From an uncultured Lachnospiraceae bacterium (GTDB lineage Bacteria > Bacillota > Clostridia > Lachnospirales > Lachnospiraceae), in the NCBI GenBank assembly GCA_949472775.1, contig CASWVG010000011.1:1-64000 (forward strand): 64,000 bases of DNA. The letters are read 5' to 3'. This document shows, in pieces, positions 51,582-61,362 of this stretch (its first letter is position 1; each line of letters starts with the position of its first letter). A model generated the notes under the pieces. It searched no databases. It was not told the origin of the DNA and saw only the letters and a list, made by a program, of their open reading frames with translations. Both the position numbers and the translations under genes were made by a program.

Positions 51582-51602
51582 AATTTATATATTTCATAAA
51601 TT
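51582..51602. promoter_or_regulatory. LysR-type binding palindrome
   Basis: AATTTA (51582-51587), nine bases, TAAATT (51597-51602): a dyad containing the T-N11-A core typical of LysR-family sites. It lies between the divergent regulator gene and leuC, just upstream of the leuC -35. Confidence 0.5.
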
Positions 51603-51610
51603 ACATATAT

Positions 51611-51639
51611 TTGAATTATATCATCGGCTGCACTATAAT
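51611..51639 (+). promoter_or_regulatory. leuC promoter
   Basis: TTGAAT (51611-51616), a 17-base spacer, and a perfect TATAAT (51634-51639). It is nine bases after the LysR-type dyad, a position expected for activation. Predicted start is near 51646, giving a leader of about 118 bases. Confidence 0.7.
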
Positions 51640-51664
51640 GCAAGAAAGCACAGAACTTTCAGAT

Positions 51665-51713
51665 ACAGACGGGGAAGTATTTCCAGAGGGATTGTGTCTG
51701 TACGGACAGACGG
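51665..51713 (+). promoter_or_regulatory. leuC leader with mutually exclusive hairpins
   Basis: ACAGACGG occurs at 51665-51672 and again at 51706-51713. GTCTGT (51696-51701) can pair with ACAGAC of either copy, giving two stems that exclude each other (loops of 25 and 4 bases). Such a layout can act as a switch, but no T run follows and no leader peptide with leucine codons is visible. Confidence 0.35.
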
Positions 51714-51763
51714 AATTGTGATAAACTAATCAGTAAGCGCAGAGAGAAGAGGAGGAAACTGCT

Positions 51764-53029
51764 ATGGGAATGACGATGACACAGAAAATACTGGCGGCGC
51801 ACGCCGGTCTGGATACGGTGGAGGCAGGACAGCTCATCGAAGCCGACCTGGATCTGGTGCTGGGCAACGATATTACCAGCCCGGTGGCGATTCACGAAAT
51901 GGAAAAAATGAAGGTGGACGGTGTGTTTGACAAGGACAAGATCGCGCTGGTGCCGGATCATTTCGTCCCCAATAAAGATATCAAGTCCGCAGAACACTGT
52001 AAATGTGTGCGGGAATTTGCGAAGAAAAACGAGATTACCAATTATTTTGAGGTGGGACAGATGGGCATTGAGCACGCCCTTCTCCCGGAGCAGGGTCTGA
52101 CCGTGGCGGGTGACGTGATCATCGGTGCGGATTCCCACACCTGTACATACGGTGCGCTTGGTGCGTTCTCCACAGGTGTCGGCAGTACGGACATGGCGGC
52201 GGGAATGGCTACCGGCAAGGCGTGGTTCAAGGTGCCTTCCGCCATCAGATTCAATCTGACGGGCAAGCCTTCCGAGTGGGTCAGCGGCAAGGACGTGATC
52301 CTGCACATCATCGGCATGATCGGCGTGGACGGCGCGCTCTATAAATCCATGGAGTTTACCGGGGACGGCATTGCGAACCTTTCCATGGACGACCGGTTCA
52401 CCATCGCCAATATGGCTATCGAGGCAGGCGGAAAGAACGGTATTTTCCCTGTGGATGAGCTTGCCGCTGCCTATATGAAGGAACACAGCACGAGAACATA
52501 TAAAGTTTATGAGGCGGATGCAGATGCCGTTTATGACGAGGAGTACACCATTGACTTAAGTACCCTTCGTCCCACGGTGGCATTCCCCCATCTGCCGGAA
52601 AATACAAAAACCATTGACGAGATTGCGGAGGAGATCAAAATTGACCAGGTGGTGATCGGCTCCTGCACCAACGGCAGACTGGACGATCTGCGGATTGCGG
52701 CAAAAGTCCTGAAGGACAGACATGTGGCACAGGGTATGCGCTGTATCGTGATCCCGGCCACACAGAAAATCTACTTACAGGCCATGGAAGAGGGACTTTT
52801 AAAAACCTTTATCGAGGCGGGCGCCATTGTCAGCACGCCTACCTGCGGGCCGTGTCTCGGCGGTTACATGGGCATACTTGCGGAGGGTGAGCGCTGCGTG
52901 TCCACCACCAACCGCAATTTCGTGGGCCGTATGGGACATGTCAATTCGGAAATATATCTGGCAAGCCCTGCAGTTGCGGCGGCCAGTGCGGTGACAGGAA
53001 AAATTTCCTGCCCCTGTCAGCTGCCTTGA
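51764..53029 (+). CDS. leuC: 3-isopropylmalate dehydratase large subunit (LeuC2 type)
   Basis: 421 residues, the shorter archaeal/clostridial form. Aconitase-fold iron-sulfur cysteines: one in [13 protein letters not shown] (about residue 300) and a pair in [11 protein letters not shown] (about 363-366). [20 protein letters not shown] is the substrate-loop signature. Isomerises 2-isopropylmalate to 3-isopropylmalate in leucine synthesis together with LeuD. The close homologue homoaconitase cannot be ruled out by sequence alone, but the ilv context favours leucine. GAGGAGGAAA precedes the ATG. Confidence 0.95.
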   Translation: MGMTMTQKILAAHAGLDTVEAGQLIEADLDLVLGNDITSPVAIHEMEKMKVDGVFDKDKIALVPDHFVPNKDIKSAEHCKCVREFAKKNEITNYFEVGQMGIEHALLPEQGLTVAGDVIIGADSHTCTYGALGAFSTGVGSTDMAAGMATGKAWFKVPSAIRFNLTGKPSEWVSGKDVILHIIGMIGVDGALYKSMEFTGDGIANLSMDDRFTIANMAIEAGGKNGIFPVDELAAAYMKEHSTRTYKVYEADADAVYDEEYTIDLSTLRPTVAFPHLPENTKTIDEIAEEIKIDQVVIGSCTNGRLDDLRIAAKVLKDRHVAQGMRCIVIPATQKIYLQAMEEGLLKTFIEAGAIVSTPTCGPCLGGYMGILAEGERCVSTTNRNFVGRMGHVNSEIYLASPAVAAASAVTGKISCPCQLP

Positions 53030-53154
53030 GTTCTGCTGACGGGAAGCGGATGGATGAGGGAACAGACTGCAGACGGCAGTGAAGCTGTCCGCCGAAACAG
53101 GAGCTCGAATAAAAGGAACCGAGAGAAAAGAAAAAAGAGAAAGGAAAACGGGTC

Positions 53155-53643
53155 ATGAAAGCAGCAAAAGGAACAGTGTTTAAATATGGAGATAATGTGG
53201 ATACGGATGTGATCATCCCGGCGCGTTACTTAAATTCTTCCGATCCGGCGGAGCTGGCCACACATTGTATGGAGGATATCGACAAGGAGTTTATAAATAA
53301 AGTAAAGAAGGGCGACATCATTGTGGCCACAAAGAATTTCGGCTGCGGTTCTTCGAGAGAACATGCGCCCATCGCCATCAAGGCGGCAGGCGTAAGCTGT
53401 GTGATTGCGGAAACCTTTGCCCGGATCTTTTACAGAAACGCCATCAACATCGGACTGCCTATCGTGGAATGCCCTGCGGCTGCAGCAGCGATCGAGGCCG
53501 GAGACGAGGTGGAAGTGGATTTTGATTCCGGCGTGATCACCGACGTGACCAAGGGAACGACCTATCAGGGACAGGCGTTTCCCGCGTTCATGCAGCGGAT
53601 TATCGCGGCGGAAGGTCTGGTTAACTATATCAATCAAAAGTGA
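53155..53643 (+). CDS. leuD: 3-isopropylmalate dehydratase small subunit
   Basis: 162 residues. Signatures: [17 protein letters not shown], the aconitase swivel motif [12 protein letters not shown], and [20 protein letters not shown]. Partner of leuC, 125 bases upstream. That gap holds only small imperfect hairpins. GAGAAAGGAAAA precedes the start. leuA and leuB are not in the window. Confidence 0.96.
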   Translation: MKAAKGTVFKYGDNVDTDVIIPARYLNSSDPAELATHCMEDIDKEFINKVKKGDIIVATKNFGCGSSREHAPIAIKAAGVSCVIAETFARIFYRNAINIGLPIVECPAAAAAIEAGDEVEVDFDSGVITDVTKGTTYQGQAFPAFMQRIIAAEGLVNYINQK

Positions 53644-53650
53644 AATATCT

Positions 53651-53700
53651 CGCGGCAGTCGCCAGGGTCATGCAAGCACGGCTCTGGCTCGCTGCTCGCG
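53651..53700 (+). other. Imperfect hairpin after leuD
   Basis: Nested pairing: CGCG (53651-53654) / CGCG (53697-53700), GCAG (53655-53658) / CTGC (53692-53695), CCAGGG (53662-53667) / CTCTGG (53682-53687). About 14-15 pairs with one bulge. No T run, so termination is doubtful. The next gene starts 17 bases later. Confidence 0.4.
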
Positions 53701-53716
53701 GGAATAACAGGGTGGT

Positions 53717-54505
53717 ATGATGATTTACAGGGTCGGTGACGGCGATAATCCCGCTTATGACTATAGCAGTCAATTAAAGCCCGCCAAAAATGCCGAAGGC
53801 CAGGAGAAATTCAGTCTGGACCGGCAGAAGGAACAGGATGTTCCGAAAAAGAAAGAGGAGAAGGGCGAAGATAAAAAACTGCATCAGAAACCAGGTGTCG
53901 ATATCAGGACGCAGGGCGGTGTGAAACTGGAGCTGTCCGGCGGCCGGATAGACGAACCGGAGCAGAAGGCGGATCGTACTGCGAAAGCTCAAAACGCAGG
54001 GGACGGTTTGTTCGACGCCGTACTGTCTCTTTTTAAGAGTCTGTTTGAGGCGGTGGGGCACTTTTTTTATAAGGTCTGGAATGATCCGCCGCCAGAAACG
54101 TTTTCCGAGGACGTGACACCGGAGGAGGCAGAGCGTTATACCGAGGAATACTATGCCATGAAAGGTATTCCAAGACCAGAGGCTGCTGTAACGGGAAAAG
54201 ATGAAGCATCTGCAGGCGCAGATGTCCCGGAAGCGGCGGGAAAAGTTACGGAAAACGTAAGCGCGCAGGAAGAGAAAGCCGCCTTCGAGGCAGAGCAGGC
54301 AGAACGTGACGAAAAGATCCGAAAGCACCTCCGCTCCGGGAATCTGGATCAGGTGATCAGCCTGCTTACAGATGACGGAAAACGTTCTGTCGCTAAAAAT
54401 TCTACACTGTTAACGTATTATGACAAAAACGGAAAACTGACGCAGATTAATGCGTCGGACAGAGAGCGGATCCTGCACGGGGACCGCCATGTAAAAACGC
54501 TGTGA
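53717..54505 (+). CDS. Conserved-looking hypothetical protein
   Basis: 262 residues, no domain I recognise. The N-terminal third is Lys/Glu/Gln-rich (YDYSSQLKPAKNAEGQEKFS). A hydrophobic or amphipathic stretch occurs at about 95-120 (FDAVLSLFKSLFEAVGHFFY), then an Ala/Glu-rich middle and a more ordered C-terminus (DQVISLLTDDGKRSVAKNST, TYYDKNGKLTQIN). No signal peptide. A peripheral membrane association is possible. AGGGTGGT lies before the double ATG at 53717/53720. The stop codon lies inside a bidirectional terminator. Confidence 0.55.
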   Translation: MMIYRVGDGDNPAYDYSSQLKPAKNAEGQEKFSLDRQKEQDVPKKKEEKGEDKKLHQKPGVDIRTQGGVKLELSGGRIDEPEQKADRTAKAQNAGDGLFDAVLSLFKSLFEAVGHFFYKVWNDPPPETFSEDVTPEEAERYTEEYYAMKGIPRPEAAVTGKDEASAGADVPEAAGKVTENVSAQEEKAAFEAEQAERDEKIRKHLRSGNLDQVISLLTDDGKRSVAKNSTLLTYYDKNGKLTQINASDRERILHGDRHVKTL

Positions 54506-54546
54506 TATTTGCGGCAGTGACCGCTTATAATACCACAGCGTTTTTT
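54493..54546. terminator. Bidirectional terminator between convergent genes
   Basis: AAAAACGCTGTG (54493-54504) / CACAGCGTTTTT (54534-54545), 12 perfect pairs, with a small inner GCGG/CCGC stem. T runs occur on both strands. The stem contains the end of the + strand gene, and the minus-strand cyclase stop (54525) lies in its loop, so both genes share one terminator. Confidence 0.85.
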
Positions 54547-55643
54547 CCATTCCGTTTCCCACGGTAGAGGTTGTAATCAGCCCTTGTGATCGTTTCTTCT
54601 ACAGATTCTTTTCCATTATACAGGGCGATGCCAAGCGTGAGAGAGCAGTGAATCCATTTATCGTTCAGTTCAAACACACGGTTTGCCACATTTCTGCGGA
54701 TATTTTCCGCAATGCGCAGGGAGCTTTCCTCCGAAGCGTTGTTGATCAGAATCAGAATTTCCTCGCCGCCCCAGCGGCAGACATAACCGTGCCCTTTCAC
54801 CTGTTCGGCAGTAATGCGGGCGACTCCCTTCAAAACCACGTCCCCGAAATCATGTCCATAGGTGTCGTTTACCTTCTTGAAATTATCAATATCACACATA
54901 ATCAAGGCAAAACTGGAAGCTGATTCCACAGCCTGATTGAGGAAGATATCCATGCTCCGGCGGTTGTAAAGCCCGGTCAGAGGATCTGTGCTGGCAAGCT
55001 TATCGAGAATTGCGTTCTGGTGTTTAAGCTGGCTACTGGAAAGCTTCATTTCAAACACGAAAACCAGCGAAAAGAGAATCAGGAACACAAAGGCACAGAG
55101 CGAATTAAACACATAGAGCGACAGTTCCAGGGCGATATTGTCTATCATGACAAGAGGTTCTCCAAAGAAAGAGAGAAATTTACATGCCAGAAAGGCAACC
55201 GCCGAAAAAACAGCGGACACGGTAGCAATGGTAAATTTCCTGCGCTGGATAGCCAGCGTGTAGCAAATATAAAAACCGACAGGTACAATGGCAATGATAT
55301 ACTGTGCAAATCCGAATTGCCATCCGAGACAGATCGTTGCGGCAAAGGAGTGCAGAATAACTTCAATGTATGTAATCACGTAGATCGTCAGATAATGCTC
55401 CCGTTCGCCCCACATCAGCCAGAAGCAGACGGCATAAGTCAGCACGCTGAAAATATTGAAATAGAATAAGGGCATAATATGAAAAACAAAAAAAATGACA
55501 AGCAAAAGAACATGCACCGATGCGATAGAACCGATCAGCGCATGGAATTTTAAACGATTTGTGATCTGTGTTTTACCTGTCAGAACATCTTTTAATTTGT
55601 TAAAGCCTTTTTTCAAGCGGGTTTTCCATTGTTTCTTATTCAT
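54525..55643 (-). CDS. Membrane diguanylate cyclase (GGDEF domain)
   Basis: 372 residues on the minus strand. About six membrane helices (35-205) are followed by a GGDEF domain (about 210-372) with LASTDPLTGLYNRRSMDIF and the active-site motif RWGGEEILIL (GGEEI). It makes c-di-GMP from two GTP. The RxxD inhibitory I-site expected five residues before GGEEI is absent (VKGHGYVC occupies that place), so product inhibition may be lacking. Promoter at 55691-55719 on the same strand. Confidence 0.92.
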   Translation of the reverse strand: MNKKQWKTRLKKGFNKLKDVLTGKTQITNRLKFHALIGSIASVHVLLLVIFFVFHIMPLFYFNIFSVLTYAVCFWLMWGEREHYLTIYVITYIEVILHSFAATICLGWQFGFAQYIIAIVPVGFYICYTLAIQRRKFTIATVSAVFSAVAFLACKFLSFFGEPLVMIDNIALELSLYVFNSLCAFVFLILFSLVFVFEMKLSSSQLKHQNAILDKLASTDPLTGLYNRRSMDIFLNQAVESASSFALIMCDIDNFKKVNDTYGHDFGDVVLKGVARITAEQVKGHGYVCRWGGEEILILINNASEESSLRIAENIRRNVANRVFELNDKWIHCSLTLGIALYNGKESVEETITRADYNLYRGKRNGKNAVVL

Positions 55644-55690
55644 ATGCGGATTCCTGTTTGTAAGGTTTCATACATAATTAATTTATTTTT

Positions 55691-55719
55691 ATTATACTCT
55701 TGCTTATTTTATTTGTAAA
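55691..55719 (-). promoter_or_regulatory. Promoter of the diguanylate cyclase gene
   Basis: On the minus strand: TTTACA (55719-55714), a 17-base spacer, TATAAT (55696-55691), about 48 bases upstream of the start codon at 55643. It is divergent from the promoter at 55819. Confidence 0.65.
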
Positions 55720-55818
55720 TATTTCTGCTGTCAAGCGGTGTGACCGTTTATGCCGTAAATTGCACGAATTATACCAATTATTTCTTTCAGCTTTATATAA
55801 CGCGCGAAAAGAAAACAC

Positions 55819-55847
55819 TTGTTCGATCTTCTGATTTCTGGTATACT
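55819..55847 (+). promoter_or_regulatory. Promoter placed for a leaderless transcript
   Basis: TTGTTC (55819-55824), a 17-base spacer, TATACT (55842-55847) with an extended -10 TGG (55839-55841). Only six bases separate the -10 from the ATG at 55854, so transcription is predicted to start at or next to the start codon. Confidence 0.6.
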
Positions 55848-55853
55848 TTCTAT

Positions 55854-56591
55854 ATGGATAAGAATGCATTTGAAAGCGCGAAACTGAAAGTGCTCCTGAA
55901 ACAGAATGATCCCCACGGCTTCGGTACCTTGCGGGAGAAGACGGTTCACGCGGTGATGAAGCTTTATTATGAGCCGGACGAGGACTGCCATGAGGTGCCA
56001 GTGGAGGGATATATTGCGGATATTTACAGGGACGGGCATATCATTGAGATACAGAACGGGAACTTTGGCAAACTGCGTCCGAAATTATCTGCCTTTCTGC
56101 CTCTTTACACAGTTACAGTGGTTCTGCCGATCCCGCATTTTAAATGGCTGATCTGGATGAACGAGGAGAGCGGAGAACTTTCCGACAAACATAAGTCCCC
56201 GGTGACAGGAAACGCCTACCACGCTTTTGCGGAATTATATCGGATCAAACCGTTTTTAAAAGACCCGAACCTGTCCTTTGCCTTTCCTCTGATCGACATG
56301 GACGAGTACCGGCTCTTAAACGGCTGGAGCCACAACAAAAAACGAGGGTCCACGCGCTATGACAGGATGCCCCTTTCCCTCTATGACGAGATCCGGGTGG
56401 ATAGAACAGAGGATTTCATGCAGTTTGTTCCGATTGACTTAGAGGAACCTTTCACAATTACAGATTTTGCGAAAGCGGCGGGGATCAGGCGTGATCTTGC
56501 CGCGGACGCCGTGCCGATCCTGATGTATCTGGATATCCTGCAAAGGGACGGAAAGCGGGGGCGCGAATACCTGTATCGGGTGGAAGAGTGA
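55854..56591 (+). CDS. Unknown protein with possible PD-(D/E)XK-like core and C-terminal winged helix
   Basis: 245 residues from ATG 55854. No ribosome site precedes it, and the promoter implies a leaderless mRNA. The N-terminal half runs helix (LREKTVHAVMKLYYEP), strand (VEGYIADIYRDG), strand (HIIEIQNGNFGKLRPKLSAF), helix. The E, then D, then E-x-Q spacing resembles restriction-endonuclease-fold proteins. The C-terminal 60 residues (FTITDFAKAAGIRRDLAADA ... RGREYLYRVEE) look like a winged helix-turn-helix. A DNA-related role is therefore plausible, but I cannot name a family. The frame from 55740 has no support. Confidence 0.6.
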   Translation: MDKNAFESAKLKVLLKQNDPHGFGTLREKTVHAVMKLYYEPDEDCHEVPVEGYIADIYRDGHIIEIQNGNFGKLRPKLSAFLPLYTVTVVLPIPHFKWLIWMNEESGELSDKHKSPVTGNAYHAFAELYRIKPFLKDPNLSFAFPLIDMDEYRLLNGWSHNKKRGSTRYDRMPLSLYDEIRVDRTEDFMQFVPIDLEEPFTITDFAKAAGIRRDLAADAVPILMYLDILQRDGKRGREYLYRVEE

Positions 56592-56689
56592 GTGGACGTT
56601 TAAACGAACGAAAAGTTTTGACGAAACGCGCAAATGGTAGCTGTTAAGTGCCTGCTTTCTCCTGCATCACTTGCAAATCTCAATACAAC

Positions 56690-56706
56690 GCCATTTTTAT
56701 AATGGC
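56690..56706 (+). other. Small hairpin in the 56592-56916 gap
   Basis: GCCATT (56690-56695) / AATGGC (56701-56706), loop TTTAT. This 325-base gap contains no gene I can support. It holds this hairpin, the parE promoter (56768) and a leader hairpin (56841). The hairpin is a poor terminator candidate for the preceding gene because no T run follows. Confidence 0.3.
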
Positions 56707-56767
56707 ATGCATCTGCCAAAAGCGGATGAAAAGCCACATGGCAAGTTACACAATATAGTACTTTTTC

Positions 56768-56797
56768 TTTACAAAAATACCAGATGTATGGTATGCT
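56768..56797 (+). promoter_or_regulatory. parE promoter
   Basis: TTTACA (56768-56773), an 18-base spacer, TATGCT (56792-56797) with the extended -10 TG at 56789-56790. Predicted start near 56804, giving a leader of about 113 bases that contains the hairpin at 56841. Confidence 0.5.
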
Positions 56798-56840
56798 ACG
56801 CATAGCAACGGCAGTGTACAGACAGCGGTAAATATGAAGG

Positions 56841-56861
56841 AAATCCTGCAACGCAGGATTT
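56841..56861 (+). other. Leader hairpin before parE
   Basis: AAATCCTGC (56841-56849), loop AAC, GCAGGATTT (56853-56861): nine perfect pairs, followed only by TCGG. It sits 55 bases before the start codon. It resembles the hairpin before yebC at 1453 (AAATCTGC/GCAGATTT). Confidence 0.4.
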
Positions 56862-56916
56862 TCGGGGCAAATACCTTTGCATTGGTCTGATACTGCAAAG
56901 TGAGGTTAAATTTAAA

Positions 56917-58845
56917 ATGGCAAAGACAGATAACAGTACATATGACGCCTCCAGCATCACAGTCCTGGAGGGATTGGAAGCGGTCCGGGTCCGTCCGGGC
57001 ATGTACATCGGCAGCGTCTCCACCAAAGGGTTGAACCATCTGATCTACGAGATCATGGACAATGCGGTGGATGAGCATCTGGCGGGGTTTTGCAGCACCA
57101 TAAAAGTGACACTGGAGGCGGACGGCTCCGCCACCGTCTCGGATAACGGACGCGGTATTCCCGTCGGCATGCACGAGAAGGGCATCAGTGCGGAGCGGCT
57201 CGTTTTCACCACGCTTCACGCGGGCGGCAAATTTGACAACGACGCCTATAAGACCAGCGGCGGACTTCACGGTGTAGGTTCCTCGGTGGTTAACGCGCTG
57301 TCCACTTACCTTCATGTGACCGTTAAAACCGGCGGGCAGATCTATGAGGATCATTATGAGCGCGGCATTCCCACACTGGAATTAAAGGACGGGCTTCTTC
57401 CTGTCGTCGGAAAGACAAGGGAGTCAGGCACCACCATCAATTTCCTGCCGGACGACACCATCTTTGATAAGACCCGTTTCAAGGAGGATGACGTAAAGAG
57501 CCGGCTTCACGAGACCGCATACTTAAATCCGGAACTTACGATTATTTATGAGGATAAGAGAGGCGCGGAGGTTGAACATATCGAGTACCATGAGCCGGAA
57601 GGCATTGTCGGCTTTATCAAAGATATGAACAAGAGCCGCGAGGCGATTCACGATGTGATTTACTTCAAGGGGGAAGCGGAAGGGATCACCGTAGAGTGCG
57701 CGTTCCAGTATGTGAACGAGTTCCATGAGAATGTGCTTGGATTCTGTAATAATATTTATAACGCCGAGGGCGGCACGCACCTGACAGGTTTTAAGACCAT
57801 GTTCACAAACGTGATTAACACCTACGCCAGAGGACTTAACATCTTAAAGGAAAAGGATGTGAACTTTACCGGGGCAGATGTTCGAAACGGCATGACTGCC
57901 GTGGTTTCCATCAAACATCCCGATCCCCGTTTCGAGGGACAGACCAAGACCAAGCTGGACAATCAGGATGCCACGAAGGTGGTCAGCAAGGTGACGGGCG
58001 ACGAGATTGTCCGCTTCTTCGACCGCAACCTGGAAACATTAAAGAGCATTATCGGCTGCGCGGAGAAGGCGGCAAAGATTCGGAAAACCGAGGAGAAAGC
58101 CAAGACCAACCTGCTGACTAAACAAAAGTTCTCCTTCGACTCCAACGGAAAGCTTGCCAACTGCGAATCGAAGGACGCCTCCAAGTGCGAAATCTTTATC
58201 GTGGAGGGAGATTCTGCGGGCGGCAGCGCAAAGACTGCCAGAAACCGCATGTATCAGGCGATCCTGCCGATCCGCGGTAAGATTCTGAATGTGGAGAAGG
58301 CAAGTATCGATAAGGTGTTAGCCAACGCCGAGATCAAGACGATGATTAACGCGTTCGGCTGCGGCTTTTCGGAAGGCTACGGCAATGACTTTGACATTAC
58401 AAAGCTGCGCTATGACAAGATTATCATTATGGCCGATGCGGACGTGGACGGCGCCCATATTTCCACCTTGCTGCTCACCTTATTTTATCGTTTCATGCCG
58501 GAACTGATCTACGAGGGGCATGTCTATATCGCCATGCCGCCCCTCTATAAAGCTATGCCTTCTAAGGGGGCGGAAGAGTATCTCTACGACGACAAGGCAC
58601 TGGAAAAGTATCGGAAACGGCACAAAGGCCCCTTTACGCTGCAGCGATATAAGGGTCTTGGAGAGATGGATGCGGAACAGCTCTGGGAGACCACCCTTGA
58701 TCCCGAAAAGAGAATGTTAAAGCAGGTGGAAATTGAGGACGCCCGCATGGCCAGCGAGGTGACGGAGATGCTGATGGGTACGGAGGTGCCGCCCAGAAAA
58801 GCATTTATTTACAAAAACGCACAGGAAGCGGAACTGGACGTCTGA
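56917..58845 (+). CDS. parE: DNA topoisomerase IV (type IIA) subunit B
   Basis: 642 residues. GHKL ATPase motifs: IYEIMDNAVDEHLAG, VSDNGRGIPVGMHEKG, GGLHGVGSSVVNALS. The TOPRIM metal site is EGDSAGGSAKTAR and DADVDGAHIS. Directly paired with the A subunit gene 152 bases downstream. ParE versus GyrB is judged from pair length and from the A subunit's degenerate GyrA box; naming as a second gyrase is possible. Has its own promoter. Confidence 0.85.
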   Translation: MAKTDNSTYDASSITVLEGLEAVRVRPGMYIGSVSTKGLNHLIYEIMDNAVDEHLAGFCSTIKVTLEADGSATVSDNGRGIPVGMHEKGISAERLVFTTLHAGGKFDNDAYKTSGGLHGVGSSVVNALSTYLHVTVKTGGQIYEDHYERGIPTLELKDGLLPVVGKTRESGTTINFLPDDTIFDKTRFKEDDVKSRLHETAYLNPELTIIYEDKRGAEVEHIEYHEPEGIVGFIKDMNKSREAIHDVIYFKGEAEGITVECAFQYVNEFHENVLGFCNNIYNAEGGTHLTGFKTMFTNVINTYARGLNILKEKDVNFTGADVRNGMTAVVSIKHPDPRFEGQTKTKLDNQDATKVVSKVTGDEIVRFFDRNLETLKSIIGCAEKAAKIRKTEEKAKTNLLTKQKFSFDSNGKLANCESKDASKCEIFIVEGDSAGGSAKTARNRMYQAILPIRGKILNVEKASIDKVLANAEIKTMINAFGCGFSEGYGNDFDITKLRYDKIIIMADADVDGAHISTLLLTLFYRFMPELIYEGHVYIAMPPLYKAMPSKGAEEYLYDDKALEKYRKRHKGPFTLQRYKGLGEMDAEQLWETTLDPEKRMLKQVEIEDARMASEVTEMLMGTEVPPRKAFIYKNAQEAELDV

Positions 58846-58997
58846 CTGCTTTTGGGTAATAAATGTTCCTGCGGATTTAGGCAGACAATGGTTACCGGAA
58901 TCTGACAGAAGAATCTGCAGGGTGATAAAATAAAATTGGGAAATAGAGACGAGGGAATGGTTTTCCAGGAAGACAGAGTATAAGAGAGAGAAGAAAC

Positions 58998-61238
58998 ATG
59001 AACGACAGAATTATCAAAACAGAGTATTCCGATGTCATGCAGAAATCCTATATCGACTACGCCATGAGTGTGATCATCGCGAGAGCCCTGCCGGACGCAA
59101 GGGACGGCTTAAAGCCGGTGCAGAGACGGACGCTCTACGACATGCACGAGCTTGGCATCCGTTATGACAGACCCTATAGGAAATCGGCCCGTATCGTGGG
59201 CGACACCATGGGTAAATACCATCCCCACGGCGACAGTTCCATCTATGAGGCGCTGGTGGTTATGTCACAGGACTTCAAGAAAGGCCTGCCCTTGATCGAC
59301 GGCCACGGCAATTTCGGCAATATCGAGGGGGACGGCGCGGCGGCCATGCGTTACACGGAAGCCCGTCTGGAACGGATCACCCAGGAGGCTTTTCTGGCGG
59401 ATCTGGACAAGGATGTGGTGGACTTTATTCCCAATTTTGACGAGACAGAAAAAGAGCCGAGCGTGCTTCCCGTGAAGATACCGAATCTGCTTGTGAACGG
59501 TTCCGAAGGTATTGCGGTCGGCATGGCGACCAACATCCCGCCCCACAATCTGGCGGAGGTGATCGACGCTACAAAGGCATATATGCTGGACGAAAATATT
59601 ACGACCAGGGAGTTGATGCGTTACGTGAAGGGACCCGATTTCCCCACGGGCGGCATTGTGATCAATCAGGACGAGCTTATGGAAATCTATGAGACGGGAA
59701 TGGGCAAGATCAGGCTGCGTGGCAAGGTGGAAGTGGAAAAAGCCAAAGGCGGCAAGACAAACCTCGTTATCACCGAGATCCCCTACACCATGATCGGCGC
59801 AAATATCGGCAAGTTCCTGATGGATGTGGCTGCTCTTGCGGAGACGAAAAAAACGCAGGACATCGTGGATATCACGAACCAGTCCTCCAAAGAGGGCATC
59901 CGCATTGTGATTGAACTGCGCAAGGATGCCGACGTGGAAAACTTTAAAAATATGCTCTACAAAAAGACCCGTCTGGAGGACACCTTCGGCGTCAATATGC
60001 TTGCTATCTCAGACGGACGCCCGGAAACCATGGGACTGAAAGCGATCATCCGGGAGAGCGTCAATTTCCAGTACGAAGTGGCGGGGAGAAAGTACCGGAA
60101 CCTGTTGGAAAAGGAGCTGGAGCGCAAGGAAATACAGGAAGGTCTCATCAAGGCATGCAACGTAATCGATCTGATTATCGAGATCCTACGCGGTTCCAAG
60201 GATCGCGCCATGGCGAAAGCATGTCTGGTGGAAGGGAAAACCGACGGCATCAAGTTCAAATCCAAGGAATCCAAGGTGATGGCGTCACAGCTTATGTTTA
60301 CGGAGAAACAGGCCACCGCTATTCTGGAGATGCGTCTCTATAAGCTGATCGGTCTGGAGATTGAAGCCCTCATAGGTGAGCATGAGGACACCATGGCGAA
60401 TATTTACCGCTATGAGGATATTCTGGCAAGAAGAGACTCCATGGCACAGGTCATCATGAATGAGTTGGATGAAATAAAAGAAAAATATAAGCGTAAAAGA
60501 AGAACGCAGATCACCAACGCCCAGGAGGCTGTCTATATAGAGAAAAAAGTGGAGGAGATGGATATCGTCTTCCTGATGGACCGTTTTGGTTATGCAAAGA
60601 CGATAGACACCGCCACCTACGAGCGCAACAAGGAGGCGGCGGATACGGAAAACCGCTATGCCTTTGTCTGCAAAAATACAGGAAAGGTCTGTCTGTTTAC
60701 CAATACAGGGCAGCTCCACACCGTAAAGGCAATGGATCTGCCTTTCGGAAAATTCCGCGATAAGGGCGTGCCCATCGACAATGTGAGCAATTTTGATTCC
60801 GCCAGGGAATCTATCGTCTATGCCGCAAGCCAGAGCGACTTAAATCTCTACCGCGTGATTTTCGCCACAAAGCAGGCGATGCTCAAGGTGGTGGACGGCG
60901 GCGAGTTCGACGTGGCCAAACGCACGGTGGCAGCGACGAAACTGGCGGATGGAGACGAGGTGGTGAGCGTAACCGCATTCAAGGAGCAGCGAAATATGAT
61001 CCTGCAGTCCAAAGCGGGCTACTTCCTGCGGTTCCCTGTAGAGGAAATCCCCGAGAAAAAGAAGGGCGCCATCGGTGTGCGGGGTATGAAACTTTCCGCA
61101 AAAGATGAAATTGAAGCTGTCTATTATTCGCAAAATGCTGTGGAGCAGACAATCGAGTACGGTGACAGGACACTTGAATTAAACAAAATCAAGCTGGGAC
61201 ACCGTGACGGTAAAGGAGTAAAACTCAGACTGCAATAG
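58998..61238 (+). CDS. parC: DNA topoisomerase IV (type IIA) subunit A
   Basis: 746 residues, shorter than most GyrA. Quinolone-resistance region [12 protein letters not shown] has the unsubstituted Ser at the main resistance position, and the active-site Tyr is in [13 protein letters not shown]. The C-terminal beta-propeller lacks a canonical GyrA box QRRGGKG; the nearest stretch is [13 protein letters not shown]. This favours relaxing/decatenating topoisomerase IV over supercoiling gyrase, but is not proof. The 152-base gap before it shows no promoter I can support. AGAGAGAAGAA precedes the ATG. Confidence 0.85.
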   Translation: MNDRIIKTEYSDVMQKSYIDYAMSVIIARALPDARDGLKPVQRRTLYDMHELGIRYDRPYRKSARIVGDTMGKYHPHGDSSIYEALVVMSQDFKKGLPLIDGHGNFGNIEGDGAAAMRYTEARLERITQEAFLADLDKDVVDFIPNFDETEKEPSVLPVKIPNLLVNGSEGIAVGMATNIPPHNLAEVIDATKAYMLDENITTRELMRYVKGPDFPTGGIVINQDELMEIYETGMGKIRLRGKVEVEKAKGGKTNLVITEIPYTMIGANIGKFLMDVAALAETKKTQDIVDITNQSSKEGIRIVIELRKDADVENFKNMLYKKTRLEDTFGVNMLAISDGRPETMGLKAIIRESVNFQYEVAGRKYRNLLEKELERKEIQEGLIKACNVIDLIIEILRGSKDRAMAKACLVEGKTDGIKFKSKESKVMASQLMFTEKQATAILEMRLYKLIGLEIEALIGEHEDTMANIYRYEDILARRDSMAQVIMNELDEIKEKYKRKRRTQITNAQEAVYIEKKVEEMDIVFLMDRFGYAKTIDTATYERNKEAADTENRYAFVCKNTGKVCLFTNTGQLHTVKAMDLPFGKFRDKGVPIDNVSNFDSARESIVYAASQSDLNLYRVIFATKQAMLKVVDGGEFDVAKRTVAATKLADGDEVVSVTAFKEQRNMILQSKAGYFLRFPVEEIPEKKKGAIGVRGMKLSAKDEIEAVYYSQNAVEQTIEYGDRTLELNKIKLGHRDGKGVKLRLQ

Positions 61239-61362
61239 GCACGAATATCATGCGTACTCTTAATTCCTGCGCAATATTTATAATAAATTGTTCAGATATC
61301 TGCTTCGGAATATAAGTGCGCGCATAATGCCGTGTTAATCGAACTGAGAGTCAGGAGAAGAC

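Noticed and set aside
51638-51721. A 27-codon frame (ATG at the -10 of leuC) as a leader peptide for attenuation
   Set aside because: Its ATG overlaps the TATAAT box and lies before the predicted transcript start, it has no ribosome site, and it is not enriched in consecutive leucine codons.
56917-61238. Calling the pair gyrB-gyrA
   Set aside because: The A subunit is short and lacks a canonical GyrA box, so topoisomerase IV is preferred, though this needs comparison with the genome's other type IIA pair.
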